From Fragum whitleyi (taxonomy: Eukaryota; Mollusca; Bivalvia; Cardiida; Cardiidae), in assembly GCA_948146395.1 (NCBI GenBank), contig OX411543.1:72282948-72346947 (forward strand): DNA of 64,000 bases, in the 5' to 3' direction. The notes under the pieces were generated by a model. The model made no database searches, was not told the DNA's origin, and was given only the letters and a program-made list of their open reading frames with translations. The position numbers and the translations under genes were made by a program. Below, in pieces: positions 1 to 11,371 of this stretch. Every line of letters starts with the position of its first letter. The stretch's first letter is position 1.

Positions 1-2
1 AG

Positions 3-194
3 ATCCATGTAAGGACAAGGATGACGGTCGACACCCAACCGAAGGATGTACAGGTTATATTGACTGTGAAAATGCTCGTAAAGTAGGCGGTTTGGAATGT
101 GGTGGCGCACTAAAATACTACGCAGACAGAGAAACTTGTGACTCTCCCGTGGAAAACATAGACACAGTGAAGTGTATTGTAAATGAGGGCGAAG
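3..194 (+). CDS. Internal exon: CBM14 chitin-binding module 1
   Basis: The exon follows the AG at positions 1-2 and encodes 64 residues. Six cysteines lie at exon residues 3, 16, 22, 33, 46 and 58, the spacing of peritrophin-A/CBM14 modules, which bind chitin and are stabilised by three disulfides. Most family members are extracellular. The first codon (GAT, Asp) is split: its G would come from an upstream exon outside the window. The last base is the first base of a codon, so the exon is phase 1-1 and 192 bp, exactly like the exons at 5524 and 11372. It is followed by GCAAGT rather than GTAAGT. Without splicing there, the frame reaches a TAA at 207-209, so the alternative reading is a terminal exon. 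I prefer a GC-AG intron because phase and position match the sister exon exactly. Confidence 0.8.
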
Positions 195-200
195 GCAAGT
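193..200 (+). promoter_or_regulatory. Probable non-canonical GC splice donor
   Basis: The exon end reads AG|GCAAGT. Apart from the C at +2 this is a perfect donor consensus, the classic context of rare GC-AG introns. The sister exon ends with GTAAGT at the same codon position (5716). Confidence 0.6.
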
Positions 201-267
201 CTAAATAATGTTTTTAAAAATATTTCAAAAAGAGGATATTGAATGAGTTACTAGTAAATACATGTAC

Positions 268-540
268 CAGCGTTGTAAAGCTAGTCACCTATAAGCGTCG
301 GACTGTCAATCTAGAGGTCCAGCGTTCGATCCGGCAATCATTCTTTCCTACTAATTGTCTCCCACCAATGGGTCGATAATCGTAGACCTATGTGAGACTG
401 CAGCTGGAGGCTAGGAAAGAATGTTATGGTAGTACTGGTGTGAGAAATACCATGAATATATTGTTAGGTGTTCGAACCGCCGCGATATAAGTAAAGATAT
501 ATTGAAAGCGGCGTAAACCCCCATTTAAACTAATAAACAG
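268..540 (+). mobile_element. tRNA-derived SINE (bivalve-type tail)
   Basis: The head resembles a tRNA anticodon arm and B box (CGGACTGTCAATCTAGAGG, then GTTCGATCC). The body matches the copies at 38568-38815 and 62000-62275. The tail is the 'ccgcgatataa...gcggcgtaaa' module. It is non-autonomous and needs LINE machinery. It lies in the first intron. Confidence 0.65.
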
Positions 541-2827
541 ATAAAAACGATGAGTTTTTTTTCTTTTTGGTTTCATCTGGTTTTGGATGACAAGTTTAAT
601 CAATATGGAATTTTATAAACATGTATTAGTCTGGACCCGGCATTGAAGCTTAACATTCAACCATTATTTAAAAAAAACTTGTCCTTGAAGTAAGTAAACA
701 GAAACTAGATGAACAACGAAACATCCTGTAACGTCTTTTATATACAGATCTAACTAACCCAACTATTTCTGTATCCTGTTTTTCCATATGGAGTTTGAAA
801 TTCAATACCATTGTATAATATTCGCCATATAATAATTGTAAAAAACCCTGAAATATTCAGCAAATTATATCGAATTCCGTTTGAATTATGAACAGAAGTG
901 TTTATTTAACAACAACAAAGAAACCTAAATCAAAGCACTGAAAGCACTGGAAGTGGACGTTTCTGGTAGCATTGTGGTGAAAATAATACGAAACGAAAAG
1001 AAATTATCCATGTAAACATGTGATAAATGTAAAATGTAAAATGTTTCGACCCAGGATTGCAAGTTTCAATGTCAATGCAAAATATATAGGAATTGCAATG
1101 TTTTGTTGTGTTTTTTTACTTCTTTTTGTTTACGGTTCAAAATACAAATGGAATATGGCATTAACACCTTAGGTTTATTTTGTTTATGAAATATGTGCGA
1201 CCCGTCACGCAAAAAAGGAGCACCCGAAAAGAATTTGAAAAAATAGATCGGTTCCAGTAACGGACAACCAGAGGTAGCATTTTCAAAAATATTTTACGCA
1301 ATACCCAGATCCCTCCTTTTTGAATGGCGGGTCACATAATAATCAGGGGCATCAAACCCTCTTTAATCCGCATGAATTGTTAACCTTACATTTAATATGA
1401 AATTGACTCTAAATTTTAAAGTAACAAAGAGTGTGCTAAAGAGAATTCGTAATAGATTAGTAACTTTGATGTATATATCCACAAATAGCACCAAACAACT
1501 ATATTGATAAGGAACAAATGAAATCTCGCAAATACAGCTGCGGCTTCAAGGTTAATGATATCATTGAAATTCTATATCTCAAAACAAAGGCCTACAATTC
1601 TTTATCTAAATGTAGTGTATACGATAAAATATGAATTGCAAGACATTGTTTTGCTTGTGATTCTTGTCATATTTTTTCATGAAGCTTGGTTAAAAACACC
1701 ATAGATCATTTATGGGAAAACGAATATTTCTGGTATGCCTGTCAGTATTTGGGAGAGAAAAAAATGAATGAAAGACCTAGAGATAGTAAAAAAATATAGG
1801 GTAAATAGGGATAGCGCCCGTGTTCTAAATATTTTAGAATTAGGTTGAACGGTTGATTAGAAATCCGCTATCCGCGGGACCGCTATAGGCAGGTCTAATG
1901 CTATGGAAAATACATCAAATTTTTAGATATAGACAATGTGGACATGTCTGAAAATGGCTCTTTATTGTTTGCAGTTGTCGGGAGAATCAATGTCGTAACT
2001 CTGTAAATCACGTACGGTATCTGACGTAATTTGGTCTCCGGGTCCGGAAAAGCTCAAAACCTCCCGAGAAAGGCACTGAGCATTCCCCCTTAGGGTGTAC
2101 TACCATCTCGAAAGGTATTGCTCTTTAATTTACACGACAGGAGACTTCTTTGCGAATGCGATCGTTTTCCGTTACCCGTGCAATAAAAGAAAGCAGAAAA
2201 CAAACCGAAGTGTAAATAGCAAAAGATGCGAAACGTTCAAAACCGCGCCTCGTGCGAATTAATATCCCATACAGCCCCCACAATGGCATTTAAATCGGCG
2301 GAAGTATGCCTTAACTCAATAGAATATGAGTTGCCTAAATATACGATAAGACGATTGTCTGTATTAGACGACGTAAAGATACATAAGTTAACAAAACAAG
2401 ACACATTGTCTATACCCGAAATATAAGCGGACAACCCCTCAGCGTAGACCTGAAGACTTTAATTTTAGCTTCCCTTCAGTTATTTTCAAGAAAACACCAC
2501 GGACTGAGTCAATAATCGATTTTAGACATTTGTGATTAAAATTTCCTTTCTCCCTGTATAGCTTTATCTGAGTTATGACATTCTAGCAACAACCCGAAAA
2601 AAACGTAAAATCTGAAAAGTGTACAGGATTGATCACCGAAAAGAGATTCGCCTAGAAAACATTGCACTTGTTCCTCCGTTGAGCGTTTTTCCCCCCAAAA
2701 AACTTTGAAAGAGCCAATCTCCCCCTTCCGCATAAACACAGATCATATGGTAATTCGAGTTAGGCGGAGTAGGCTACCAGCTATATATGTACATTGTCGA
2801 TATAAGACGACATAGTTTAATTATTCT
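541..2827. other. Intron sequence without a recognised gene
   Basis: No exon-like ORF with flanking splice sites is visible. The stretch near 925-985 resembles the end of repeat family I (compare 55937). A small foldback element lies at 1192-1340. The 65-67 codon ORFs at 2226-2739 overlap on both strands, have no family resemblance, and are not credited. Confidence 0.5.
1192..1340. mobile_element. Small TIR foldback element (MITE-like)
   Basis: The ends are imperfect inverted repeats: GTGCGACCCGTCACGCAAAA on the left, and the complement of TTTTTGAATGGCGGGTCACA on the right. There is no coding capacity. It is probably a non-autonomous DNA transposon, class unknown. Confidence 0.5.
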
Positions 2828-4434
2828 CAGAACAAGAAGTTAAGCGCCACCAGGTTTTAGATAGAAGATTTTTAAAGGCAGGGAGCCTGCATTTATTCAA
2901 AATAACAGAGATGTAAATATTGAGTTCCAATGTTGAAAATGGTATGTTGACTAAACAATATCACAACAATACATGGGTGGTGATAAATTTTATTGACTTT
3001 GTACCTTGAAATGTAAATGACGTATTTTCACCTTTTTATAAAACATGAAAAACTATTGTCAAAGCCGACTTACGGTGTTTTCTATGATACGAAACTTGGT
3101 TTTAGAAGTCAGATAACACAAATGCGATTAATTCCAGTCACATCTTAGTCGGTAGCGTGTGTAAGATCCGTGAGCATTGATTACTGCGCGCACCCTCCTC
3201 GGCATGCCGCTAATCAGCCTCTGGATGATGTGTTGAGGGATTTGCTGCCACTCCTGGTGCAGTGCTGCTTCTAACTCAACCACATTTTGTAGGCTCTCTC
3301 CGACGTATACGGAGCCCTAAAATGTCCCACAGGTGCTCGATGGGGTTAAGATCTGGACTACAAGCCGACCATGGAATGGTGGTGATGGCTTCACGTTGCA
3401 TAACGTCCGCCACGACTCTTGCTCTGTGGGGTCTGGTGTTATCATCCATGTACACTGGTCTTGTTCGAAGAGGGTGATTGTCAAAATGTGGAATTACCAC
3501 AGGAAAAAGGATGTTATCGCGATGTTTATCGCCAGTCAATGTTCTTGGAACTATCACTAGGTCCAGTTTACAGCCGTAGGAGACACAACCCCATATCATA
3601 ACAGAGTCACCGCCACCCTGATAGGTTGGTTGGACGTACTTTGGTGCAAATCGGGTGTTAGGTTGTCTCCAAACACGAATTTGGCCATCGGTGACATGCA
3701 ACAACATCCTGCACTCATCTGACCAATGGATCTGACGCCATGATGCCAAGTTCGAACGTGCCCTCGCTCTACACCATATAAGACGTTCATTGATGTGTCT
3801 CTGTTGTAACTTTGGACGTTTGAGGGGTCTTCGTGCCTTATACCCAGCCATCCGAAGTCGATTTCGCACTGTTGAAATAGAGACCCGTCTGTGTGTATTC
3901 CAGTTGTCCCTTAGTACAGGCGCACTGGTGAAGGGCAGACGTCTGACGTGACGCAAAAGTGCTCTATCCTCTCGAATAGACGTTACTCTAGGGCGTCCAG
4001 ATCTGACACGGTCCTTAACGTCGTTTGTCTGTGCGTGTTTTTGTACCAAACGTGTTATGACACTGAGGTGATACCCCAGCTGTCTGGCAATGGCTCTACA
4101 AGACATTCCAGAATCTCGCATTCCAATTATTCGCCATCTTTCATTTGTAGACAATCTACGCCTTGCCATGACTGAGTTTCAAATCGAAGTGTAAACAACT
4201 GCATGAGCTACACGACGTAAGTTTCTCTGACAGAAAATCTGATTTTCCACTTTGCACGAGCCCTGGCTTTGCAGTCATTGCACGAGACTTGCTGAATATG
4301 CACGTGCATCCGAAACGTTTTTAATCAATAGCTACAAGGTTGTTCTAACCGTTTGACAACATAGATACGTTTTTAAAGTTTTCGATAGAAATTTTATTAA
4401 CTTAAAACTAAGTGGCGCTTTACTTTATGTTCTG
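2828..4434 (-). mobile_element. Tc1-type DNA transposon (about 1.6 kb)
   Basis: The element carries a minus-strand DD34E transposase between imperfect TIRs. The left end reads CAGAACAAGAAGTTAAGCGC. The right end reads as its complement, CAGAACATAAAGTAAAGCGC. A total length of 1.6 kb is typical for Tc1 elements. I could not see a clean TA target duplication, so the outer edges are good to a few bases only. It lies in an intron, antisense to the host gene. Confidence 0.8.
3128..4169 (-). pseudogene. Tc1 transposase, one frameshift near the C-terminus
   Basis: The minus-strand frame from ATG at 4169 runs 297 residues to a stop at 3276. The N-terminus carries helix-turn-helix motifs (residues about 5-110) and a GRPR-like linker. 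The catalytic triad is visible as WSDE, then DDN..PH, then SPDLNPIE, with 34 residues between the second Asp and the Glu (DD34E, Tc1 class). It excises and inserts DNA at TA. A run of four T on the plus strand (3285-3288), where the homologous frame needs three, shifts the reading frame after residue about 290. The remaining 50 or so residues continue in the next frame to a stop at 3128-3130. The full length would be about 346 residues, normal for the family. With a single lesion, this is a recently inactivated copy or a sequencing homopolymer error. Confidence 0.88.
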
Positions 4435-5097
4435 ATAATTCTGGAAATATATTAAAATGACCGATTTGTTGTTGGAAGACCCCTCAACTGAGAGCAAATG
4501 ACTTATTTTTTAGGCTCCTTTCGTAGTAAAAGTGTTAAAACAACGGAGAGTGACAAAAGTTGACTTTTATGTGTTCTTGATCAGAGTGTCCTAACTCGCA
4601 ATAGTAATACAAGCGATTTACGACCTTCTTATCACAAACCCTATGATTGTTCACCGAGGTGATCTAGACCAAAGAAGTTTTGCAGTAGGGAGAGATCTAC
4701 CTAAAATCCGAGTATGTAAATGCGGGCTACCAGTTCAGCCACCTAGTTTTTATCCCCCTTACACCACGGGGAAACCCAATAGGCGTATCACCTCCTTGTT
4801 TATAAATATCATTCTTGCGCGTTGACTGGCAATCTATCGGTAGCGTAGATGGGACAGGTTAACCAGTCTATTGCAAGAAACAAAAAATAGCGTGGTCTAG
4901 GATTGGCAGATGATTTCGCATTTAATAGATGTCTTTGATTAATACTCTAATTGTATAGGATTCTTGAATAGTGCCATTTTGAAAATGCACAGTTGTCGAG
5001 CGGAGTTAAGTCATGTAAAAAAAATTGAACCAAAGCCGGTACTACTTTTTGAAAAGCTATTAACAACTGACAGGATTGTTATCACGTAGATTTATAT
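4435..5097. other. Intron with a fragment of repeat family I
   Basis: Positions 4965-5095 are a diverged minus-strand match to 57630-57780 and to the complement of 7400-7520 (shared 'attaaca.ctgacaggattgtt'). I see nothing recognisable in the rest. Confidence 0.45.
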
Positions 5098-5190
5098 TTT
5101 ATTGAGTGAACAACAAAAGCTTCATTTTTCAAAAGTGGCAGAGCCACGAGTGAAAATATAGCTTTTGTTGTTCACGAAATGAAATATTAA
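5098..5190. repeat. Short foldback hairpin
   Basis: The arms GTGAACAACAAAAGCT and AGCTTTTGTTGTTCAC are exact inverted repeats about 40 bp apart, with looser pairing outside. It looks like a small MITE. There is no coding potential. Confidence 0.55.
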
Positions 5191-5523
5191 TCGATCTTAC
5201 TCGAAAACAAACGATTATTCTATTTTTTTGTGCAAAAATGAGACAAAATGTGAAATATCTAGGACATATTATCGTAAAGCGCGTCATTTTGTACGTGATT
5301 GCTTTTCAACGTTCAATATGACGTTTCTTATTTCGTCCCGCATAGATGACCTCAGATGGGATGAAATGCACAAAAGCAGGGTGTAAGATTTTGATAATTT
5401 CACTGATTTTGCGGTGAGATTATCAAGTGACAATCTACCGTTATTTCTCGATAAACGAACGAAAGGCATTAAAGAAACATTTATCTCTTCACTTATTTAT
5501 TCTATTTATTGTCTTTGATACAG

Positions 5524-5715
5524 ATCCATGTAAAGATAAAGGAGACGGCAAACAGCCAACCAAAGATTGTAAGGGCTTTTTTAAGTGTGAAAATGGGCGA
5601 AAAATAGGGAAGGCTGTTGCATGCGGTCTAGGACTTGCATTCAATGGAAAGTTTTGTGACTCGGATGCAAATGTAGACGAAACGTGCAATAAAAAAGGTA
5701 GTGGTAATGGCGATG
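5524..5715 (+). CDS. Exon: CBM14 chitin-binding module 2
   Basis: A polypyrimidine tract and ...GATACAG precede the exon, and GTAAGT follows it. The 64-codon, phase 1-1 exon starts D-P-C-K-D-K, as does module 1. It has six cysteines at exon residues 3, 16, 22, 34, 45 and 55, with the aromatic pair FF before the third cysteine where CBM14 modules carry chitin-contacting aromatics. The end (GSGNGDG) starts a flexible Gly-rich linker. Its closest relative in the window is module 1, so these two probably arose by exon duplication. Confidence 0.88.
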
Positions 5716-6112
5716 GTAAGTAAAAGGTTTTCAAAGATGCGAAGAGGGTATTTTCTGTATTTAATATAAGTGTGTAACTAAAGACTAAACCATATTTTTT
5801 TGTGAATTAGATTCGATTATTCATAGTGTAATTAATTCTTTATGTTCCATACCTCCCTGGATCTAAAAATAAGACAATTTCTTCATATCCTGTGATTTAA
5901 TAAATAGTGGGAAAAGGGCAAGGTTTTCTCCCTAATGAGAGAGTTCACAGGGAACCATTTTATGCACAGGCGAAGAAAATAGATGTCTGCTCATTTTCTT
6001 TTTACATTCCGAAATGAAGCCAATTTACCAGCAAATCAGAATACTTGAATCTCGATGAAAACAACTAGAATCAGATTATTGATTCATCAACAGTAATATC
6101 ATATTCAACTAC
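5716..6112. other. Intron start, nothing recognised
   Basis: AT-rich sequence after the donor. No exon-like or repeat structure was identified before the foldback element at 6113. Confidence 0.4.
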
Positions 6113-6557
6113 CATTCGGAACACCACTCGGCCAATCTCACGATCAACCTCGGATGTACATAGACGGACTATTTTTAAAAATTACGGGAAAACCTTGGAA
6201 AAACTCGATGACGTCAGTTAAAATGGCGTTAGCCCTCGAAACCGTGAGTGAAAACATTCGACGTCGCCAACGCTACTCGTTTAAGTCACTGACGTGAATT
6301 CATCGAAATCTTATATTAATATCTGTAAATTCTTAAATAAAGGCTGAATAAATCTTAATTTTTGAGAATGATTGGTCATTCTCAAAAATTAAGATTTTTC
6401 AATCGTTATATACTGTAAAAATGTAAATCTACAGTGCTAGTTTTTCCTACACTGTTTCCGCCTAACAAAATGCACGATTTCGTTACATACCAATCCGCCT
6501 TACATACATCCGAGGCATGTTGTAGTTTACGTTAATGGCCGAGTGATGTTCTGAATG
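6113..6557 (+). mobile_element. TIR MITE, family D (intact copy)
   Basis: It begins CATTCGGAACACCACTCGGC and ends with the complement of CATTCAGAACATCACTCGGC. An internal perfect palindrome lies around 6353-6400 (cttaatttttgagaatga and its complement). Further copies are at 25934-26381 (minus), 17650-19141 and 26910-32703, the last two split by other insertions. It is non-coding. Confidence 0.7.
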
Positions 6558-6635
6558 ATTCAACTACAACAATAACAATGTTAAAAAAAATAATAATAAA
6601 AAAATAATAATCGGGAAGAAAGGAAAGCTAATGAT

Positions 6636-7057
6636 TCGTGTCAAGTTGAAATTATCGTGATATTGAATATACGTATGGTTTTGGATTGAATAAGGAATGA
6701 AAATGAATTTGTGGAGCGAGTTTTGAATGAAATTAAAGAAAAGTAATACTTTATCAATACTTTCGTCTAAGTTGGATATCTCATTACATCCCTTTCAAAA
6801 ATCTATGTACTTTTCCGTTCTTGCTCTTCATTGTCCAATCAAACGCTTAAGAATCACCACCAGCCAATAAAATCTTAAAATGATTATTTCGATTTGAATT
6901 AAATTGATCGTCTTTGACGATTTCGGACCGTTTTTTAACGATTTTGATGCGTTTTTGAATGGTAGAGTGATTGTTTGGAATGAATGATTGGAGCGCTGAG
7001 CGAATGATTCGGACTAATTGATCGAAATGCGTGTCAATTAGTCGATGTTATTACCTG
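6636..7057 (+). mobile_element. MITE family M1, diverged copy
   Basis: The left part (gtggagcgagttttgaatga) and right part (ttggaatgaatgattggagc, then gtcaatt.gtcgatgtta) match the complete M1 copy at 10753-11187. It is non-coding. Confidence 0.55.
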
Positions 7058-7354
7058 CATGATCACTATGTCAATGTACCTGGTGGTCCGTACAACCGGC
7101 TCCTTTATCTTCTCTTATCTCTTTTCCTGCTGAATTCAGATGAGTTTGGGCCAAAAAAGGCATTTATTCAGACAGCGCAGAAGTGTGAAATGCATATGCT
7201 CGACTTATCCAACATGGGATTTTCTACCTGCAGACAAGTACATTTTCCATTGCAACTTGTCCGAGGACAAGATATTGCCAGGGCAAAACTTCGAATGACA
7301 TTATCTGTTAGATTAATAAGTCTAGTTTTTCAAGCAAATGCCAGAGAATATTGT

Positions 7355-8335
7355 TTTTGGTGGACGTTTACGTTCACCAGTGTTAATACCGCGTAAGAAC
7401 GATCCTGTCAGATGTTAATAGGTTTTCAAAACAGTAGTGCTCACTTAGATTCAATTTACTCTTTTTCAAGAATTGTATCCGTCTGACAACTATGCATTTT
7501 AAAAATGGAGTGAAATAAGGATTCTACATAAGTTGTTAAAACCTCAAAAACATCTTTTAAGTGCGAACTCATATGAAATTCTGAGATCGGGTGATCGTTT
7601 TGCTTGCGTAGAACTACTTTTCAGGCAGAGAGAGTCATTTGCCCCTTGTTTCCCAATCGTCTTTGGGAGGTCACTCATAAAAAACTTGGTGAATGGAATT
7701 ACTAGAATGGTAACCTCCCCTGACACTACTATCAATAATAGAATGATAACCTAGATCACACACATGAATACGGATACAACGCGAGCACGTAGTTTAAAGC
7801 AGTTAGGTCGTGCGATAAATGGGGTTTAATGCTACTTTTCAAAACGCGACATTCAATCTCAAGAGTGTCTGCAATTATTTTTCGTGCTTACCCTTTCTTT
7901 TTTTTTCATTTAAGAATGAAAATCGCGGAACATTAATTGAGAATTCCTTTATTGAATTTTCAAGCAGATAACAACAGAATTTTGATTGTGACCACGGTGA
8001 ATCGATTAGTGTTGCAAAAAATACTGATACCTAGATAATCTAATTGTCATTTCTTTCCTTTTATATCTAATGGATCAGACAAACACTCTTTAAATTACAC
8101 CCGGCATGATGCCGAAAGTTATCGAGACCTTGTTATTACAAGACTTTGGTTGATGATCGACGATATATGTTGACAGACGTATATCTGAAGCAAGATGCGA
8201 ACTTGGGTCAGGTCATTTTCCTTTTATCGTAATTTCACATGTAAAATTTCTCTTTTCTCGACAAATGGAAGAATCACTCTATTATGCCAACAGAAACGTT
8301 CACCATCAGAACTTTCAGACTTGAAAGTCAGTACT
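7355..8335 (+). mobile_element. Dispersed repeat, family I
   Basis: It opens with TTTTTGGTGGACGTTTACG and closes near gttcaccatcagaactttc. The minus-strand copy at 55937-57792, inserted in the LINE, has the same sequence over most of its length (for example 'atcctgtcagatgttaatag' and 'gaagcaagatgcgaacttgg'), which defines the element. The short ORFs here are not conserved between copies. Probably a non-autonomous DNA element. Confidence 0.6.
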
Positions 8336-8861
8336 TGTAGACAAGTTCTTTTTGATCATGGAAAAGAAGAAAAACATCATTTATTTGTCCAAGGACAAGT
8401 AGAGAAAATGCGTATTTTCCATAACCCCGCAGGTATTTCAACTATTGTGTCTCAAATTTCCCCCATGATTATCAAACCTAAGGTAGAACACATGTATGCA
8501 GAAGCGTAATTTAAAGGATTTTGAAATTTATACGCACTCAGAAGATAACTAACATAGAATACATAAAATAAAGGCGATGTGCGGACTATGGCAAAAGATG
8601 AATGTCCTCCGTCCGTTTCTTTTACATTATTTGAGCTTTGGCGAATAATCATAACACCGTTTCCTCAACTTGAGTGATCTGTAGTTTCGATATCATGATC
8701 ATTCATCAACAACATTTTTCGAAAGAGGATTATTTCCTTTACTCACTTACGTAATGTGCGTAATGTTAGTGACGCCCTTAATATGTAAGCAAAGATGCAG
8801 TCTGATGTTAGTCCTTATTGTCTTTTAAAGATTTATCTACAACAGAAATCAATGTATATAC

Positions 8862-9078
8862 CTTGGTTCATTTGACCCGAACTTCACCTCTGTGGAAAAA
8901 TGCTAAAATAACAATTACCGACTTATATTATCAATTAACAAAATATATATTGCTTTCAATATCGTTTGTTATTCATTGCTGTAAAAAGCACGTGCAAAGC
9001 TGAGTAGGAATAATCGGACTTTTATTCATCTAAGTAGCAGGGGTCAGATTCGGGTAAATAAAACCGCGCTATACCATG
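8862..9078 (+). mobile_element. Short TIR element, family N
   Basis: It closely matches 35418-35634. The ends are imperfect inverted repeats: the left 'ggttcatttgacccgaactt' pairs loosely with the complement of the right 'tcagattcgggtaaataaaacc'. The copy at 35.4 kb is missing from the paralogous segment, so the unit is mobile. Confidence 0.6.
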
Positions 9079-9104
9079 AACAGCATGGGAAGGGTTTTCG
9101 CGTT

Positions 9105-9240
9105 GGTTTGCTCGGTAGCGCATTGGTTAAGGGTGTCGGACTTTGAAGACCTAGGCAACGTTGCCGTATCAGCGTATCAAATCCTGTCAGAGCAAGAAAT
9201 GTTATTTCTCGATTAAGGAACAGTGTTCGCTTCCATCGAC
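9105..9240 (+). other. tRNA-like fragment
   Basis: GCTCGGTAGCGCATTGGTTA resembles a tRNA D arm/A box. It is followed by an anticodon-arm-like stretch and a weak B box (tatcaaatcc). The acceptor stem does not close and the middle is longer than a tRNA, so this is best read as a decayed SINE head, not a tRNA gene. Confidence 0.3.
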
Positions 9241-9305
9241 GAGAGACTTGAATATCATAACCGTGTCTTTGAAATAATTTTCTTGAAATACAGTGTTATG
9301 TTAAT

Positions 9306-9761
9306 TTTCTTGTGTCATTCGCTTTTTTATCACAAGTCTTTAAAGACGTAATCGAGTGTGGTATGAAAGTGAGGATAATAATATTTATGGAAATTCATTG
9401 AAATATGAAACTAAAAACCTTATCAAACTGTATGTCATAAGTGTGATCGCGAATTTGAGTTACATATCTTTATAAATTAATGAATATTTCTTAATTTCTT
9501 ATGACTGAATACAGTTAACAACATCGTAAAATTGACAAAGTGAATGATTTTGGAATGAATAAGAATGAAATTGAATGTTTGCGTGGAGCGAGTTTTGAGT
9601 GAATTCAATGGGAGGTAATCCAATATCGCAAATTTTGTTCAGAATGAACAAAATTAACGATATTGATTACCTCCCTTCAATAAGTATGCATACAAGTTCT
9701 ATAGAAAGCTTCTTTTTACTTCAAGAACCTATTAGACACTTACAATTTGAATAATGTCAGT
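9306..9761 (+). repeat. Direct duplication, copy 1 (456 bp)
   Basis: By eye it is identical, base for base, to 10548-11003. It runs from 'tttcttgtgtcattcgc' to 'aataatgtcagt' and contains the left half of an M1 MITE. Confidence 0.85.
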
Positions 9762-10547
9762 ATATATTCTTTATTTCCTCCATATATGAAGATTAAAAGT
9801 TAGAACAAATATACATCAAATTTATAACAAAGTTGTGAAATGTGAAAAACATTTGAACGTATAGAGTATATGAAAGAAGAAAGAAAAAAAAAACGATAGA
9901 AGAAAGACTAGGTGGTAAGGAAAAAGCATACATGAAGATGCGATATAACTTACAGTTTTGTATTGTGAGATATATTTATCTATCAAAACACGCTATTTGA
10001 CCCGCGAATCCAGAACATTTGTTTTCGATCCTCGAGTCAAAGCAGCAAGCTCCTCCAATAATAGGTTTCAGTCATACTATTAGGCTACCATTTCATAACA
10101 CAATACAGCGCAACAAGACTGTTTGTGTGATGTTATGGTCACCATTTATTTAAATGAAAATAAATTAATTAATGTGTCATTATTTCGCCAAAGCTTAACC
10201 GAAACGAAATGAAAAGCATCGACCAATGACTTTTATCGATTATTTATGATGTTTCAAAAGACAGTGTAAATCGTCGACCACAATGATCATAACTACAGCT
10301 TATGTGAGCTGAATTAAACCAATTTGGCTGACAATCTAAGATAGAATATTTCATATTGGTTTTCTATAATCCAACCACGCTCTATGTAAAAACAATACAA
10401 CAATGCAGTAGAATGACCTAAAATTGTCTCCTAGAACAAGATAAAACTGTAAGTTTATTCCAAACAAGGCATGTATATAATCTTTTGAATTCATTGACAG
10501 AAGAGATTGCGTAACATCTGTAGGAAATAACGACCTAATTTTTTGTA
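9762..10547. other. Spacer between the 456-bp duplicates
   Basis: AT-rich intron sequence. No exon, TIR or known repeat was identified. The 74-codon minus-strand ORF at 10351-10575 runs into the duplicated unit and shows no family features. Confidence 0.4.
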
Positions 10548-11003
10548 TTTCTTGTGTCATTCGCTTTTTTATCACAAGTCTTTAAAGACGTAATCGAGTG
10601 TGGTATGAAAGTGAGGATAATAATATTTATGGAAATTCATTGAAATATGAAACTAAAAACCTTATCAAACTGTATGTCATAAGTGTGATCGCGAATTTGA
10701 GTTACATATCTTTATAAATTAATGAATATTTCTTAATTTCTTATGACTGAATACAGTTAACAACATCGTAAAATTGACAAAGTGAATGATTTTGGAATGA
10801 ATAAGAATGAAATTGAATGTTTGCGTGGAGCGAGTTTTGAGTGAATTCAATGGGAGGTAATCCAATATCGCAAATTTTGTTCAGAATGAACAAAATTAAC
10901 GATATTGATTACCTCCCTTCAATAAGTATGCATACAAGTTCTATAGAAAGCTTCTTTTTACTTCAAGAACCTATTAGACACTTACAATTTGAATAATGTC
11001 AGT
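10548..11003 (+). repeat. Direct duplication, copy 2 (456 bp)
   Basis: Same sequence as 9306-9761. Here the M1 MITE continues to its right end (11187), whereas copy 1 stops inside the element. This copy is therefore the probable donor. Confidence 0.85.
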
Positions 11004-11187
11004 GAAATCGCGATTTTTCTCTTTCCAAATTTATTTTGAAGGACGTTCTTGATTCTATATTCTTCAATGGGTTTGAGCGTTTTTGATTGGTTTGGGTGAG
11101 TGTTTGGAATGAATGAATGGAGCTCTGAGTGAGCAATCAAATTGTTTTGATTGAGGCGCATGTCATTTTCACGATGTAACTAACTGT
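10753..11187 (+). mobile_element. MITE family M1, complete copy
   Basis: The left end is ACAGTTAACAACATCGTAAA and the right end is the complement of ACAGTTAGTTACATCGTGAA. Subterminal gagtgaattc / gaatgaatgaatgg motifs and a central hairpin (GGGAGGTAATC...GATTACCTCCC) are present. Relatives lie at 6636, 13010, 20061, 33621, 41401 and 63195. It is non-coding. Confidence 0.7.
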
Positions 11188-11371
11188 GACACAAATTAAA
11201 TAACAATGTTTTTCCATTCTGCACGGGTCCATAATGATCGTCTTTGGGCGTAAACATCCAAAATACATAGCCGTGAACTCGGAAATTTTGTTCATGAAGG
11301 TATGAACAATTATTGGTTTATTTGTGATAGACAAAACTAAGATTTTTTATGAAAATCTATTTTTATTGTAG

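Noticed and set aside
268..345. tRNA gene
   Set aside because: The anticodon arm and B box are tRNA-like, but the acceptor stem does not close and the sequence continues into a multi-copy SINE body.
3262..4175. Plus-strand ORFs across the Tc1 element
   Set aside because: Shadows of the minus-strand transposase, which carries the family motifs.
7031..7396. 121-codon ORF
   Set aside because: It overlaps the end of an M1 MITE and the start of a family I repeat, has no domain, and no flanking splice signals support it.
8195..8509. 104-codon ORF
   Set aside because: Lies in repeat family I. The corresponding frame is broken in the copies at 25.3 kb and 56.0 kb.
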